Positions 43,732-51,659 of a DNA stretch of 64,000 bases are shown in pieces. A model generated the notes under the pieces. That model searched no databases, had not been told where the DNA came from, and saw nothing but the letters and a program-made list of their open reading frames with translations. A program made the translations under genes and the position numbers. Source of the DNA: Aquimarina sp. AU474 (lineage in GTDB: Bacteria > Bacteroidota > Bacteroidia > Flavobacteriales > Flavobacteriaceae). Location: assembly GCF_900312815.1 (NCBI RefSeq), contig NZ_OMPE01000008.1:558001-622000 (forward strand), in the 5' to 3' direction. Position 1 is the stretch's first letter; the number at the start of each line of letters is the position of its first letter.

Positions 43732-43770
43732 CAGTGATTATTTAGTTAACCTCAATATAATTTAACATCC

Positions 43771-44148
43771 TTGGAAAATAAAAAGGCAATAAAATTAGTC
43801 GATAAAATTCTCACTGATCTTGATAAAACGGGTATCAATGCCGATACACTGATTAAAGATCTTAAAGAGTTAAGAGAGTATGCACTTGAAGCGCAAGTAC
43901 CTTTAGTAGTTAAAGTATTACGCTTTACTTATGAACATATTGAAGAGAATGACTCTTTTCTTATCCCTATTCCGGATGATGAACCTATCGAAGAAGATAC
44001 AGATGAAACCACTGCTGCTACAGAAAAAGCTGCTGTAAAAGATCCTGTTGAAAGTTTGAAGTATCTTGTTTCTCTTACTAAGAGTTTAAAGAACAAGACA
44101 AATATATCTGATCTAAAAGAATATAGAGATGCTTTAATAGCATTTTAA
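43771..44148 (+). CDS. Acidic hypothetical protein (125 aa)
   Basis: A soluble 125-residue protein starting at a TTG codon (LENKKAIKLVDKILTDLDK, Met on translation). The N-terminal helical half (TLIKDLKELREYALEAQ) is joined by an acidic linker (PDDEPIEEDTDETTAA) to a second helical half (SLKYLVSLTKSLKN). I do not recognise the family. No ATG exists nearby in frame, and the -7 element 40 bases upstream supports this start. The two-helix layout suggests a protein-protein interaction role. Confidence 0.65.
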   Translation: MENKKAIKLVDKILTDLDKTGINADTLIKDLKELREYALEAQVPLVVKVLRFTYEHIEENDSFLIPIPDDEPIEEDTDETTAATEKAAVKDPVESLKYLVSLTKSLKNKTNISDLKEYRDALIAF

Positions 44149-44187
44149 ATCGGGTAATATTACTTTTTGTTTGATGGCAATGTAAAA

Positions 44188-44988
44188 TTAATTGCTTAGA
44201 GTAGTTTCTATAGTAGATTGATATTCTTCAAATTGTATTAGATTATTATGAGATCCTTTAGGTATGGTAATCATTTTCTTGTTGGGAATAGATATACTTT
44301 CGTATAATCGTTTACCCGATGCTAGTGGCACTACCTTATCTGCCGTACCGTGATAGATAGTAATATTGCATTTCACTTTCTGAATGAATTCGTTTGAAGG
44401 TATTTTATATTTTAATAAAATACCTGTTGGAACATAAGGCAACCAACTTTCTGAAACATCTTTCATATTGAAATATGGCGTTTCTAATACAAGTGCGGCA
44501 GGATTATTCTCTGATGCAACTTTTGTAGCAATACCTGTTCCTAATGATCGGCCATAAATAATAATGCGTTGTTTAGGATATTTATCCAATACATAGTTAT
44601 AAAAAAGTTGAGCATCATCATATAATATTTGCTCCGTAATCTTACCGGTACTTTTTCCGTAGCTTCGATAATCCATGATCACTATATCATACTGTTTTAA
44701 AGCAAAATAAGAAGCTATTTCTCCCCAACGTTTCAAACTACCTCTGTTTCCATGAAAATACAAGATCACACCTTTGGTGTTCTTGTTTGTAAAATGTAGA
44801 CCATTTAGTAGACTGCCATCATTGGTTTTTAAGAAAACCTCTTTAAATGGCTGATCAAATTGATAAACATAATCTACAGGTAATATTTCGGGTTGGAAAA
44901 GAATTTTTTCTTGAAAAAGATAAAGAGTTAAAAGAATCACTGCATAAATCGAAATAATCCAAAACATTATTTTTTTTAATTTACGCAT
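44188..44988 (-). CDS. Alpha/beta hydrolase, membrane-anchored (paralogue 2)
   Basis: A 266-residue alpha/beta hydrolase with one N-terminal membrane helix (about 7-24, IMFWIISIYAVILLTLYLF). The nucleophile elbow is YGRSLGTG (GxSxG type), the acid is likely Asp in GTADKVVPL and the His in GSHNNL. The oxyanion region is LYFHGNRGSLKRWG. It resembles the BEM46/YfhR-type serine peptidase/esterase group. The gene overlaps its upstream paralogue by eight bases, so the two arose by tandem duplication and are coupled. Substrate unknown. Confidence 0.87.
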   Translation of the reverse strand: MRKLKKIMFWIISIYAVILLTLYLFQEKILFQPEILPVDYVYQFDQPFKEVFLKTNDGSLLNGLHFTNKNTKGVILYFHGNRGSLKRWGEIASYFALKQYDIVIMDYRSYGKSTGKITEQILYDDAQLFYNYVLDKYPKQRIIIYGRSLGTGIATKVASENNPAALVLETPYFNMKDVSESWLPYVPTGILLKYKIPSNEFIQKVKCNITIYHGTADKVVPLASGKRLYESISIPNKKMITIPKGSHNNLIQFEEYQSTIETTLSN

Positions 44989-45850
44989 TCACTTTTTTTG
45001 AAGTATGCATTACTCCTATGCTCGTTTTAGATAAATTTATTCTTTTTATTCTAGAATTAATAATCTCTCCTAACATCTTATGATAAGATTCGAAATTATT
45101 AAGGTTTTTATGCCCTCCTCCTATCACGGTATATAATCTAGTAAGCTTAGGTCTTATTTTAGACAACTTTACACTAGATTTAAAAGGTATTAGTTTATCA
45201 TGTGTTCCATGAATGATATGGATTGGGCAATTCACATATTTAAGCCATTTATAGGTAGGAATAGGATAACGCATTATCAATGATACTGGCATAAATGGTA
45301 TGAATTTGGCCGCAACTTTATTTAAACTATAATATGGAGCATCCAGTATGAGCATTTTGGGGTTATTTATAGATGCTAATTTTGCCGCAAAACCAGAACC
45401 CATAGAACGACCATATAAAATGATATACTTTTCGTTTACTTTATCTTTAATTTTATTATATACGAATTGAAGATCTCTTTTTATTGCTTTAAAAGAACGT
45501 CTTCCTGTACTTTTACCAAAGCCTCTATAATCTAGCATGATGACATCATAACCGTGTCTAGTAAAATCCACGGCAAACTTTCCCCAACCCTTTATACTTT
45601 TAGAGTTTCCCTTAAGATATAGTACAACGCCTTTGGGATTATCTACTTTAAAATGGAGCCCATTAATAACGGCGTCATCTCGTGTTTTGAGGTTGTATTC
45701 TTCTACAACTTGATTGTTATAATGAAACTCAAAATCTTTATCTAATTTTTCTGGTTTAAAGATGAAGTACTCCTGAAGATAATACAATACTACATTTATT
45801 ACAATGTACAGTACAACCAAAACGATTACTATATATCCCCAATTTGACAT
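44981..45850 (-). CDS. Alpha/beta hydrolase, membrane-anchored (paralogue 1)
   Basis: A 289-residue paralogue of the next gene, with an N-terminal membrane helix (about 5-24), oxyanion region LYLKGNSKSIKGWG (Lys in place of the usual His in HG), nucleophile YGRSMGSG, acid in GTHDKLIPF and His in GGHKNL. It has an extra C-terminal basic tail of about 25 residues (SRIKRINLSKTSIG). The LKGN substitution at the oxyanion motif distinguishes it from its sister (FHGN) and may alter specificity. Same BEM46-like group. Confidence 0.87.
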   Translation of the reverse strand: MSNWGYIVIVLVVLYIVINVVLYYLQEYFIFKPEKLDKDFEFHYNNQVVEEYNLKTRDDAVINGLHFKVDNPKGVVLYLKGNSKSIKGWGKFAVDFTRHGYDVIMLDYRGFGKSTGRRSFKAIKRDLQFVYNKIKDKVNEKYIILYGRSMGSGFAAKLASINNPKMLILDAPYYSLNKVAAKFIPFMPVSLIMRYPIPTYKWLKYVNCPIHIIHGTHDKLIPFKSSVKLSKIRPKLTRLYTVIGGGHKNLNNFESYHKMLGEIINSRIKRINLSKTSIGVMHTSKKVNA

Positions 45851-45901
45851 CTGATTCTTTTTTCGTAAGTAACTAATTTACAAAAAATTAAAGTTAATTA
45901 T

Positions 45902-45929
45902 AAAAAAAATCCTGCCGAAGCAGGATTTT
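45902..45929 (-). terminator. Terminator of beta-barrel protein gene
   Basis: AAAATCCTGC-CGAA-GCAGGATTTT, a perfect 10-pair stem with a tight 4-base loop; read on the minus strand it ends in a run of U's. It lies 24 bases after the stop at 45953. Confidence 0.85.
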
Positions 45930-45952
45930 AACTATTAAGATCTATGTTTTTA

Positions 45953-46543
45953 TTATCGTCTAGCATCATAAATTCGAAATCGTATACCTACTCTAGCATA
46001 GATATCAAAAAACTTACTATTAGTATCTGTTATATTATCTACAAAATCATTCATAACTCCAACTTCGGCCATGATATCGAACATTTCTCCAACCATTTGC
46101 GAGAAACCTGCTCCATATACTCCACCAATGATCAACTTCTCAAAAGCATCATCTTCTAATTCTACATCCGCAACTTCAAACTTTGTATTTACTCTGAAAG
46201 AAGGACCTACATTTACAAACGCACGAAATCTATCCTTTCCTGCTCCAAATAAATATCTAAATTTTGGATTAAGACCAACTTGCAGCGTTTTGGCATCTCC
46301 TACATTTTCTATTTCACTCTTACGTTGCAAAAGTTCTAAAGAAAATACAATACTCGTTTTTGCTCTTACGCCCATTACATAACCGTAACCAGCATTAACA
46401 TAAAAACCAGTTCCACTACTAGTTTCAACATCATCTAGATTTAAAGTAGAAAAAGTAGGTCCTGCAGAAACTTCCCACCTATATTGTGCATTAGAAGTAA
46501 CTGCACAAACAGTTAGTACCAGGAAAATGATAATTTTTTTCAT
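45953..46543 (-). CDS. Outer-membrane beta-barrel protein
   Basis: A 196-residue exported protein with signal peptide (MKKIIIFLVLTVCAVTSNAQ) and eight or so amphipathic beta strands with aromatic girdles (YRWEVSAGPTFSTLNL, GFYVNAGYGYVMGV, ending IYARVGIRFRIYDARR). The pattern matches the outer-membrane beta-barrel/PorT-like group of Bacteroidota. It is likely a small 8-strand barrel in the outer membrane. Role unknown. It has its own terminator. Confidence 0.8.
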   Translation of the reverse strand: MKKIIIFLVLTVCAVTSNAQYRWEVSAGPTFSTLNLDDVETSSGTGFYVNAGYGYVMGVRAKTSIVFSLELLQRKSEIENVGDAKTLQVGLNPKFRYLFGAGKDRFRAFVNVGPSFRVNTKFEVADVELEDDAFEKLIIGGVYGAGFSQMVGEMFDIMAEVGVMNDFVDNITDTNSKFFDIYARVGIRFRIYDARR

Positions 46544-46608
46544 AATTTTTGATTTGATTTGAGGTTGTTTAATAATGGCGAAAATACTAAAATTTAAAAA
46601 ACAAGCAT

Positions 46609-46635
46609 AAAAAAACCTGCCATAGAGCAGGTTTT
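46609..46635 (-). terminator. Terminator of ferredoxin gene
   Basis: AAAACCTGC (46612-46620), loop CATAGA, GCAGGTTTT (46627-46635); read on the minus strand the stem is followed by a run of U's from the A's at 46609-46615. It is 23 bases after the ferredoxin stop. Confidence 0.8.
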
Positions 46636-46658
46636 AGTATTTATTTGTCCTATCTAGA

Positions 46659-47009
46659 CTATTCTTTGTGCATAAAAGATTGCTTCTGTAATAAAAACTC
46701 TTCAGTTTCAACAACATCTTCATCAGGAACGCAACAATCCACCGGGCATACCGCTGCACATTGTGGTTCTTCATGAAAACCTTTACATTCTGTACATTTA
46801 TCAGGTACTATATAATATATTTCGTCACTAACAGGTTCCTGAGCCTCATCAGAGTTGACTGCTTTTCCTCCAGGAAGTACAACATCTCCTTCTAAATCTG
46901 TACCATCAGAATATCTCCAATCATCTGCACCTTCATAAATTGCTGTGTTTGGGCATTCTGGCTCACAAGCACCACAGTTTATACATTCATCAGTTATTAT
47001 AATTGCCAT
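46659..47009 (-). CDS. 4Fe-4S dicluster ferredoxin
   Basis: A 116-residue ferredoxin. Cluster one ligands are [12 protein letters not shown] near the N-terminus; cluster two ligands are [18 protein letters not shown] with an insertion between the second and third cysteines, as in the Allochromatium-type 2[4Fe-4S] ferredoxins. An acidic insertion of about 50 residues separates the clusters. It carries electrons for a low-potential reaction. It is divergent from the acyl-CoA reductase/serC/serA genes, with interlocking promoters between; the partner enzyme is unknown. Confidence 0.93.
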   Translation of the reverse strand: MAIIITDECINCGACEPECPNTAIYEGADDWRYSDGTDLEGDVVLPGGKAVNSDEAQEPVSDEIYYIVPDKCTECKGFHEEPQCAAVCPVDCCVPDEDVVETEEFLLQKQSFMHKE

Positions 47010-47032
47010 AGCTCTTTTTTATTCTAAATTTG
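47003..47032 (+). promoter_or_regulatory. Consensus promoter for acyl-CoA reductase/serC/serA
   Basis: TTG (47003-47005), 19-base spacer, TAAATTTG (47025-47032): a full match to the Bacteroidota TTG-N19-TAnnTTTG promoter. RNA would start near 47036-47040. Its -33 element lies inside the first codons of the ferredoxin gene. Confidence 0.7.
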
Positions 47033-47037
47033 CATGA

Positions 47038-47069
47038 CAAAAATAACTCGTAAACCAATGATAAACAAA
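47038..47069 (-). promoter_or_regulatory. Consensus promoter for ferredoxin gene
   Basis: On the minus strand, TTTG (47069-47066), 20-base spacer, TATTTTTG (47045-47038). RNA would start near 47030-47034, inside the opposite promoter's -7 element, so the two promoters interlock and probably cannot be bound at once. Confidence 0.7.
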
Positions 47070-47075
47070 TAAGAA

Positions 47076-48137
47076 ATGGTATTAAATGATCGCGTACGCG
47101 CTTTTTCTGAATTAGGAAACTTCTTAAGTCAATTTAAATCTACTGGTTATGAGCAAGTTGATACTGTTCTATTGAATGATGATTTTTTTGATGGAATGGT
47201 AAATAAGATTGATTCTGCTGTGCATTATAATGGTTGGTTCACAAAAGAAAACGTACTTTTTTCGTTAAATGAATGGGGTCAAGCTCTTTCTAAAGAAAAC
47301 CTTAATGACTGGTTATCTCCTTATTCTTTAAAAACAATCACTCCAAAAACTATAGGAGCAATCATGGCGGGTAATATACCGTTAGTTGGTTTTCATGATT
47401 TTTTATCTGTCCTAATTGTTGGTCATAAAGTGCTAATCAAGCAATCATCAGATGATGATCAGCTTCTTCCTTTTTTGGCGTCATATCTTATTGCTGTGGC
47501 ACCAGAGTTCAAAGAGTACATTTCATTTACTTCTGATAGGTTATCTCATTTTGATGCAGTTATAGCTACAGGAAGTAATAATACTTCTAGGTATTTTGAA
47601 TATTATTTTGGTAAAGTTCCTAATATCATCCGTAAAAGCAGAAATTCTGTAGCCATATTAACCGGAAAAGAAACGGCAGATCAGCTTACAGCTTTGGGTA
47701 AAGATATTTTTAGGTATTATGGATTAGGCTGTAGAAGTGTATCAAAATTGATGATTCCCGAAGGATATGATTTTGATCAATTTTTCAAAGCCATCTATCC
47801 GTATCATGATATTATGAATAGCGCAAAGTATGCCAACAATTATGACTATAATAAAGCAGTATACTTAATGAGTAATTATAAACTTTTTGAAAATGGTTTT
47901 TTAATGCTCAAAGAAGATAAAAGCTACGCATCACCAATAGCCACAGTGTTTTATGAAACGTATGTTTCAGAATCAAAATTATCAGAAAAACTAAAAAACG
48001 ATGAAGAAAAAATTCAATGCGTGGTAGCTACTGATATTGTTCACGAAAATATAGATTTTGGACAAACTCAAAGTCCAAAACTTTCAGATTACGCAGATGG
48101 CATTGATATTATTGAATTTTTGACAAAAATTAATTGA
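47076..48137 (+). CDS. Acyl-CoA reductase (LuxC-like)
   Basis: A 353-residue aldehyde-dehydrogenase-fold protein of the LuxC/acyl-CoA reductase family. Family blocks include KTIGAIMAGNIPLVGFHDFL at the N-terminus (20 residues), VLIKQSSDDDQLLP, IATGSNNTSRYFEYYFG and the catalytic-cysteine region YYGLGCRSVSKL. It would reduce an acyl-CoA or acyl-phosphate to an aldehyde with NADPH. In Flavobacteriia this gene habitually sits ahead of serC and serA (from memory), suggesting a role around phosphoserine or a coupled metabolite. A consensus promoter lies 44 bases upstream. Confidence 0.88.
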   Translation: MVLNDRVRAFSELGNFLSQFKSTGYEQVDTVLLNDDFFDGMVNKIDSAVHYNGWFTKENVLFSLNEWGQALSKENLNDWLSPYSLKTITPKTIGAIMAGNIPLVGFHDFLSVLIVGHKVLIKQSSDDDQLLPFLASYLIAVAPEFKEYISFTSDRLSHFDAVIATGSNNTSRYFEYYFGKVPNIIRKSRNSVAILTGKETADQLTALGKDIFRYYGLGCRSVSKLMIPEGYDFDQFFKAIYPYHDIMNSAKYANNYDYNKAVYLMSNYKLFENGFLMLKEDKSYASPIATVFYETYVSESKLSEKLKNDEEKIQCVVATDIVHENIDFGQTQSPKLSDYADGIDIIEFLTKIN

Positions 48138-48263
48138 ATAATTTATCATTTTGATAATGCATTTGTATAAGATTATTAGCACCTTTGTGGTGTTTTTTTC
48201 TCCCTTTAATTGGAAGAAAAAAGAAGATACAAACTGGAAATTATTAATACTAACAAATTATCG

Positions 48264-49328
48264 ATGAAAAAGCACAATTTTAGCGCTGGACCCTGCATTT
48301 TACCACAAGAAGTATTTAAACAAGCATCTCAAGCTATTTTGGATTATAATGACTCCGGTCTTTCTCTTATTGAAATTTCGCATCGAAGTAAGGATTTTGT
48401 TGATATTATGGAAGAAGCTCGCAGTCTTGCTCTAGAACTTCTAGGTCTTGAGGGTAAAGGGTACAAAGCTCTTTTCTTACAAGGTGGAGCAAGTACTCAA
48501 TTTCTTATGGTTGCTTATAATTTATTGCAAACCAAAGCTGGATATATTAATACAGGTAGTTGGAGTGATAAAGCTATAAAGGAAGCAAAATTATTTGGAG
48601 AAGTTATTGAAATTGCATCTTCTAAAGATTCTAATTTTAATTACATCCCAAAAGGGTATCAAATACCTAAGGATTTAGATTATTTACATTGCACAAGTAA
48701 CAACACTATTTTTGGAACACAAATGAAGGACTTCCCTGTAACAGACGCTCCATTAATTTGTGATATGAGTAGTGATATATTTTCAAGACAATTAGATTTT
48801 TCAAAGTTCGCTTTGATTTATGCTGGAGCTCAAAAAAATATGGGGCCTGCAGGAACTACGCTAGTAGTGGTTAGAGAAGATATATTAGGAAAAATTGAAA
48901 GACAAATTCCTTCTATGCTTGATTATCAGGTTCACCTTAATAAAGGTAGTATGTTTAATACTCCTCCTGTTTTTCCGGTGTACACATCAATGTTAACCCT
49001 TAGATGGCTTAAGAAACTTGGTGGTATTGAAGCTATTGAAGAGCTGAATGAGAAGAAAGCAAAACTTATCTATTCTGAAATAGATTTGAATCCTTTATTT
49101 AACGGCTTTGCTGCCAAAGAAGATCGTTCTAACATGAATGCTACTTTTACACTATTAAATGAAGATCTTAAAGAAACTTTTGATGATATGTGGAAAGAAG
49201 CGGGTATTAACGGAGTAAATGGACACAGAAGTGTTGGTGGATATAGAGCAAGTATGTATAACGCTATGACCATGGAAAGTGTAGCTGCTCTTGTTGATGT
49301 AATGGGGGATTTAGAAAGAAAAGCGTAA
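48264..49328 (+). CDS. serC: Phosphoserine aminotransferase SerC
   Basis: A PLP-dependent transaminase of about 354 residues that converts 3-phosphohydroxypyruvate to phosphoserine (also used in pyridoxine synthesis). I start at the ATG at 48264 because MKKHNFSAGPCILP is the conserved family N-terminus; a TTG at 48210 would add 18 unconserved residues. The PLP lysine is in IYAGAQKNMGPAG and the substrate region GVNGHRSVGGYRAS. It is followed 32 bases later by serA, so the serine pathway enzymes are consecutive. Confidence 0.95.
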   Translation: MKKHNFSAGPCILPQEVFKQASQAILDYNDSGLSLIEISHRSKDFVDIMEEARSLALELLGLEGKGYKALFLQGGASTQFLMVAYNLLQTKAGYINTGSWSDKAIKEAKLFGEVIEIASSKDSNFNYIPKGYQIPKDLDYLHCTSNNTIFGTQMKDFPVTDAPLICDMSSDIFSRQLDFSKFALIYAGAQKNMGPAGTTLVVVREDILGKIERQIPSMLDYQVHLNKGSMFNTPPVFPVYTSMLTLRWLKKLGGIEAIEELNEKKAKLIYSEIDLNPLFNGFAAKEDRSNMNATFTLLNEDLKETFDDMWKEAGINGVNGHRSVGGYRASMYNAMTMESVAALVDVMGDLERKA

Positions 49329-49360
49329 CCAACTGTATAATAAAAACTAAAAATTTAATA

Positions 49361-50311
49361 ATGAAAGTATTAGCAAACGACGGTGTATCTCAAAGCGGTA
49401 TTGATGCTCTTGAAAAAAGTGGATACCAAGTGTTAACAACTACTGTCGCTCAGGATCAATTAGTAGACTATATTAATGATAATGAAATTTCGGTATTATT
49501 AGTTCGTAGTGCTACCAAGGTAAGAACTGATATTATTGATAACTGCCCATCACTTAAAATTATTGGCCGTGGTGGTGTAGGAATGGATAACATTGATGTT
49601 GCTTATGCTAGAGAAAAGGGATTACATGTAATTAATACTCCAGCTGCTTCTTCTGGCTCTGTAGCCGAATTAGTATTTGCACACTTATATGGTAGTGTTA
49701 GATTTTTACATGATTCTAATAGAAATATGCCTCTTGAAGGAGATAGTAAATTTAAAAACCTTAAAAAAGCTTATGCTAGCGGGATCGAATTAAGAGGAAA
49801 AACTCTTGGTGTTATTGGTATAGGTCGTATAGGTCAAGCCACTGCCAAGATAGCCATAGGAGTTGGAATGAATGTTATTGCTTATGATCCTTTTATTGAA
49901 GAAGTAGAAATACCATTAGAGTTTTATGATGGTCAAACTCTAAATTTTAAAATCAAAACAGTTTCTAAAGAAGAAGTATTGAAAAATGCAGATTTCTTCA
50001 CCTTACATGTTCCTTCACAAAAGGAATATGTGATTGGCAAATCAGAAATTGAGCAAATGAAAAGTGGAGCTGGTATTATAAACGCTGCACGAGGTGGTGT
50101 TGTAGACGAAGTTGCATTGGTAGAAGCTTTAGAAAAAGAAAAATTAGGTTTTGCTGGTCTTGATGTTTTTGAAGATGAACCAAACCCTGCTATCAAAGTT
50201 TTGATGAATAATAAAATTTCTTTAACTCCGCATATCGGAGCAGCCACTGGTGAGGCTCAAGATCGTATTGGTCAGGAATTAGCTGATCAAATTATCACTA
50301 TATTGAAATAG
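49361..50311 (+). CDS. serA: D-3-phosphoglycerate dehydrogenase SerA
   Basis: A 316-residue D-2-hydroxyacid dehydrogenase catalysing the first step of serine synthesis. The NAD motif is GVIGIGRIGQATAK, the catalytic Arg lies in INAARGGVVDE, the Glu in DVFEDEPNP and the His in LTPHIGAATGE. It lacks the C-terminal ACT regulatory domain of E. coli SerA, the short form usual in Bacteroidota. It directly follows serC and ends at a strong terminator. Confidence 0.93.
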   Translation: MKVLANDGVSQSGIDALEKSGYQVLTTTVAQDQLVDYINDNEISVLLVRSATKVRTDIIDNCPSLKIIGRGGVGMDNIDVAYAREKGLHVINTPAASSGSVAELVFAHLYGSVRFLHDSNRNMPLEGDSKFKNLKKAYASGIELRGKTLGVIGIGRIGQATAKIAIGVGMNVIAYDPFIEEVEIPLEFYDGQTLNFKIKTVSKEEVLKNADFFTLHVPSQKEYVIGKSEIEQMKSGAGIINAARGGVVDEVALVEALEKEKLGFAGLDVFEDEPNPAIKVLMNNKISLTPHIGAATGEAQDRIGQELADQIITILK

Positions 50312-50337
50312 AAAAACTAAAGCATATCGCTTATATT

Positions 50338-50372
50338 AAAAACGTCATTTCTAAGTTAGGAATGACGTTTTT
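50338..50372 (+). terminator. Terminator of serine operon
   Basis: AAAAACGTCATT (50338-50349), 11-base loop, AATGACGTTTTT (50361-50372): a perfect 12-pair stem ending in T's, 27 bases after the serA stop. Confidence 0.85.
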
Positions 50373-50491
50373 GTATTTCAACTGGTAAATATGTTTTTGG
50401 TCTGGTTTTTAGGAAAATAAAAGCTCCTCTTCTCTTTAATTCTTAGATTAAAAGATGTAAATTTAGAATCGTAAAAACAAAATATATTACT

Positions 50492-51130
50492 ATGTCTGGA
50501 ATTTTAGAACTTTTAAATAGCCCTATGGGCAAGCAAATCATTAGCGGAGTAAGCTCACAAACAGGGCAATCTGCAGATAAAACTGGTAGTTTATTAAGTA
50601 TGGCTATGCCAGTTTTAATGGGCGCTATGCAAAGAAATGCATCGACTCCAGAAGGAGCTTCTGGACTTTTAGGTGCACTTTCTGGAAAACATTCAGGAGG
50701 AATCTTAGATAATTTAGGAGGCCTGTTTGAAGGTGGTGTAGATCAAAGTGTTACTAATGATGGTGCAGGAATCCTGGGACATATTCTAGGAGGTAAACAA
50801 CCAGCTGTAGAAAATGCATTAAGTCAAAAATCTGGAATAGATGCCGGTTCTGTAGCTCAAATTCTTAAAGTAGCAGCTCCAATTCTTATGGGTGTATTAG
50901 GAAAACAAGCTTCGCAAAATAATGTTAGTGATGCTAATGGTCTTTCTAGCCTACTAGGTGGTATGTCTGGTGCAGCTCAAGGATCTAAAGAACAGTCACT
51001 AATCGAATCATTTCTTGATGCTGATGGTGATGGAAGTATTCTTGATGATGTAGCAGGAATGTTATTGAGTGGTGGCGGGCAGAAAAAAAGTGGTTTAGGA
51101 GGTCTATTAGGAGGACTATTCGGTAAATAA
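50492..51130 (+). CDS. DUF937 domain-containing protein
   Basis: A 212-residue soluble protein rich in Gly, Ser and Leu. The family opening ILELLNSPMGKQIISGVS and the later NALSQKSGIDAGSVAQILK with APILMGVLGKQASQ are DUF937 repeats. The C-terminal part carries an EF-hand-like loop, DADGDGSILDD, then a glycine-leucine tail (GGLLGGLFGK). DUF937 relatives (YidB-like) have unknown roles. The calcium-loop look-alike could bind Ca. It has its own terminator. Confidence 0.88.
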   Translation: MSGILELLNSPMGKQIISGVSSQTGQSADKTGSLLSMAMPVLMGAMQRNASTPEGASGLLGALSGKHSGGILDNLGGLFEGGVDQSVTNDGAGILGHILGGKQPAVENALSQKSGIDAGSVAQILKVAAPILMGVLGKQASQNNVSDANGLSSLLGGMSGAAQGSKEQSLIESFLDADGDGSILDDVAGMLLSGGGQKKSGLGGLLGGLFGK

Positions 51131-51150
51131 ACCGATCATAAAATATGGTT

Positions 51151-51179
51151 AAAGCCGAAGCTATGTCTTCGGCTTTTTT
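51151..51179 (+). terminator. Terminator of DUF937 gene
   Basis: AAAGCCGAAG-CTATGT-CTTCGGCTTT followed by more T's: a perfect 10-pair GC-rich stem, 20 bases after the stop. Confidence 0.9.
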
Positions 51180-51196
51180 GTACCTTAACCTTCGGA

Positions 51197-51628
51197 ATGA
51201 TTAAAAAAGTAATATATATTATTGTTTTGGGAGTTTTTATCTATAGTTGTGCTACAACAAAAGATAGAAATATTGGTGTGGCTTCAAATACTACCGTATC
51301 AGATACACTTAGAATTGCTAATGATAGTTTGGAATATGAAATTATTATTATCGAACCAGGTTTTAATGCTTGGTTAGTTACACAAAGACCACGAGGTTAT
51401 TACTCAGAGCAATTTCTAGCCTCTCGTAACAATCTTTTTGTAATTGAATACAATCAAAGAGTAACACAACCACAACGTTTTAATCCCAATTTATATCTTC
51501 AACAAATAAATTATGAGTCGCAAATAGATTATGGATATGAAGTAAATTATTTACTCTATAATTACTTTTTATATTTTCAACAAAGATATCGACAGCGATT
51601 TGCTTTTTCTCGAGGGCAAAGGTTTTGA
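51197..51628 (+). CDS. DUF6146 family lipoprotein
   Basis: A 143-residue lipoprotein (signal IIVLGVFIYSCATT, Cys18). The mature part has the block ESLEYEIIIIEPGFNAWL-like sequence (SLEYEIIIIEPGFNAWL here) and a Tyr/Gln-rich C-terminus (YLLYNYFLYFQQRYRQRF). This matches DUF6146, a Flavobacteriia family of unknown function, from memory. It lies between a terminator and a promoter, so it seems monocistronic. Confidence 0.75.
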   Translation: MIKKVIYIIVLGVFIYSCATTKDRNIGVASNTTVSDTLRIANDSLEYEIIIIEPGFNAWLVTQRPRGYYSEQFLASRNNLFVIEYNQRVTQPQRFNPNLYLQQINYESQIDYGYEVNYLLYNYFLYFQQRYRQRFAFSRGQRF

Positions 51629-51655
51629 TTTCCGTTTTTTTTAATTGTACTTTTG
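51624..51655 (+). promoter_or_regulatory. Consensus promoter, probably giving a leaderless mRNA
   Basis: TTTG (51624-51627), 20-base spacer, TACTTTTG (51648-51655). The predicted RNA start is within a few bases of the ATG at 51660. The -33 box overlaps the DUF6146 stop codon region. Confidence 0.6.
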
Positions 51656-51659
51656 CGCC

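Larger units (their letters stand above)
43328..43770. other. Intergenic region with palindrome and possible gene remnant
   Basis: About 440 bases without an intact gene. It holds a 13-base-arm palindrome at 43431-43460, an open frame without a start ending at 43595, and a -7 promoter element at 43724-43731 for the next gene. The mix suggests decay of an older gene or insertion scar. No transposase is present. Confidence 0.5.
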
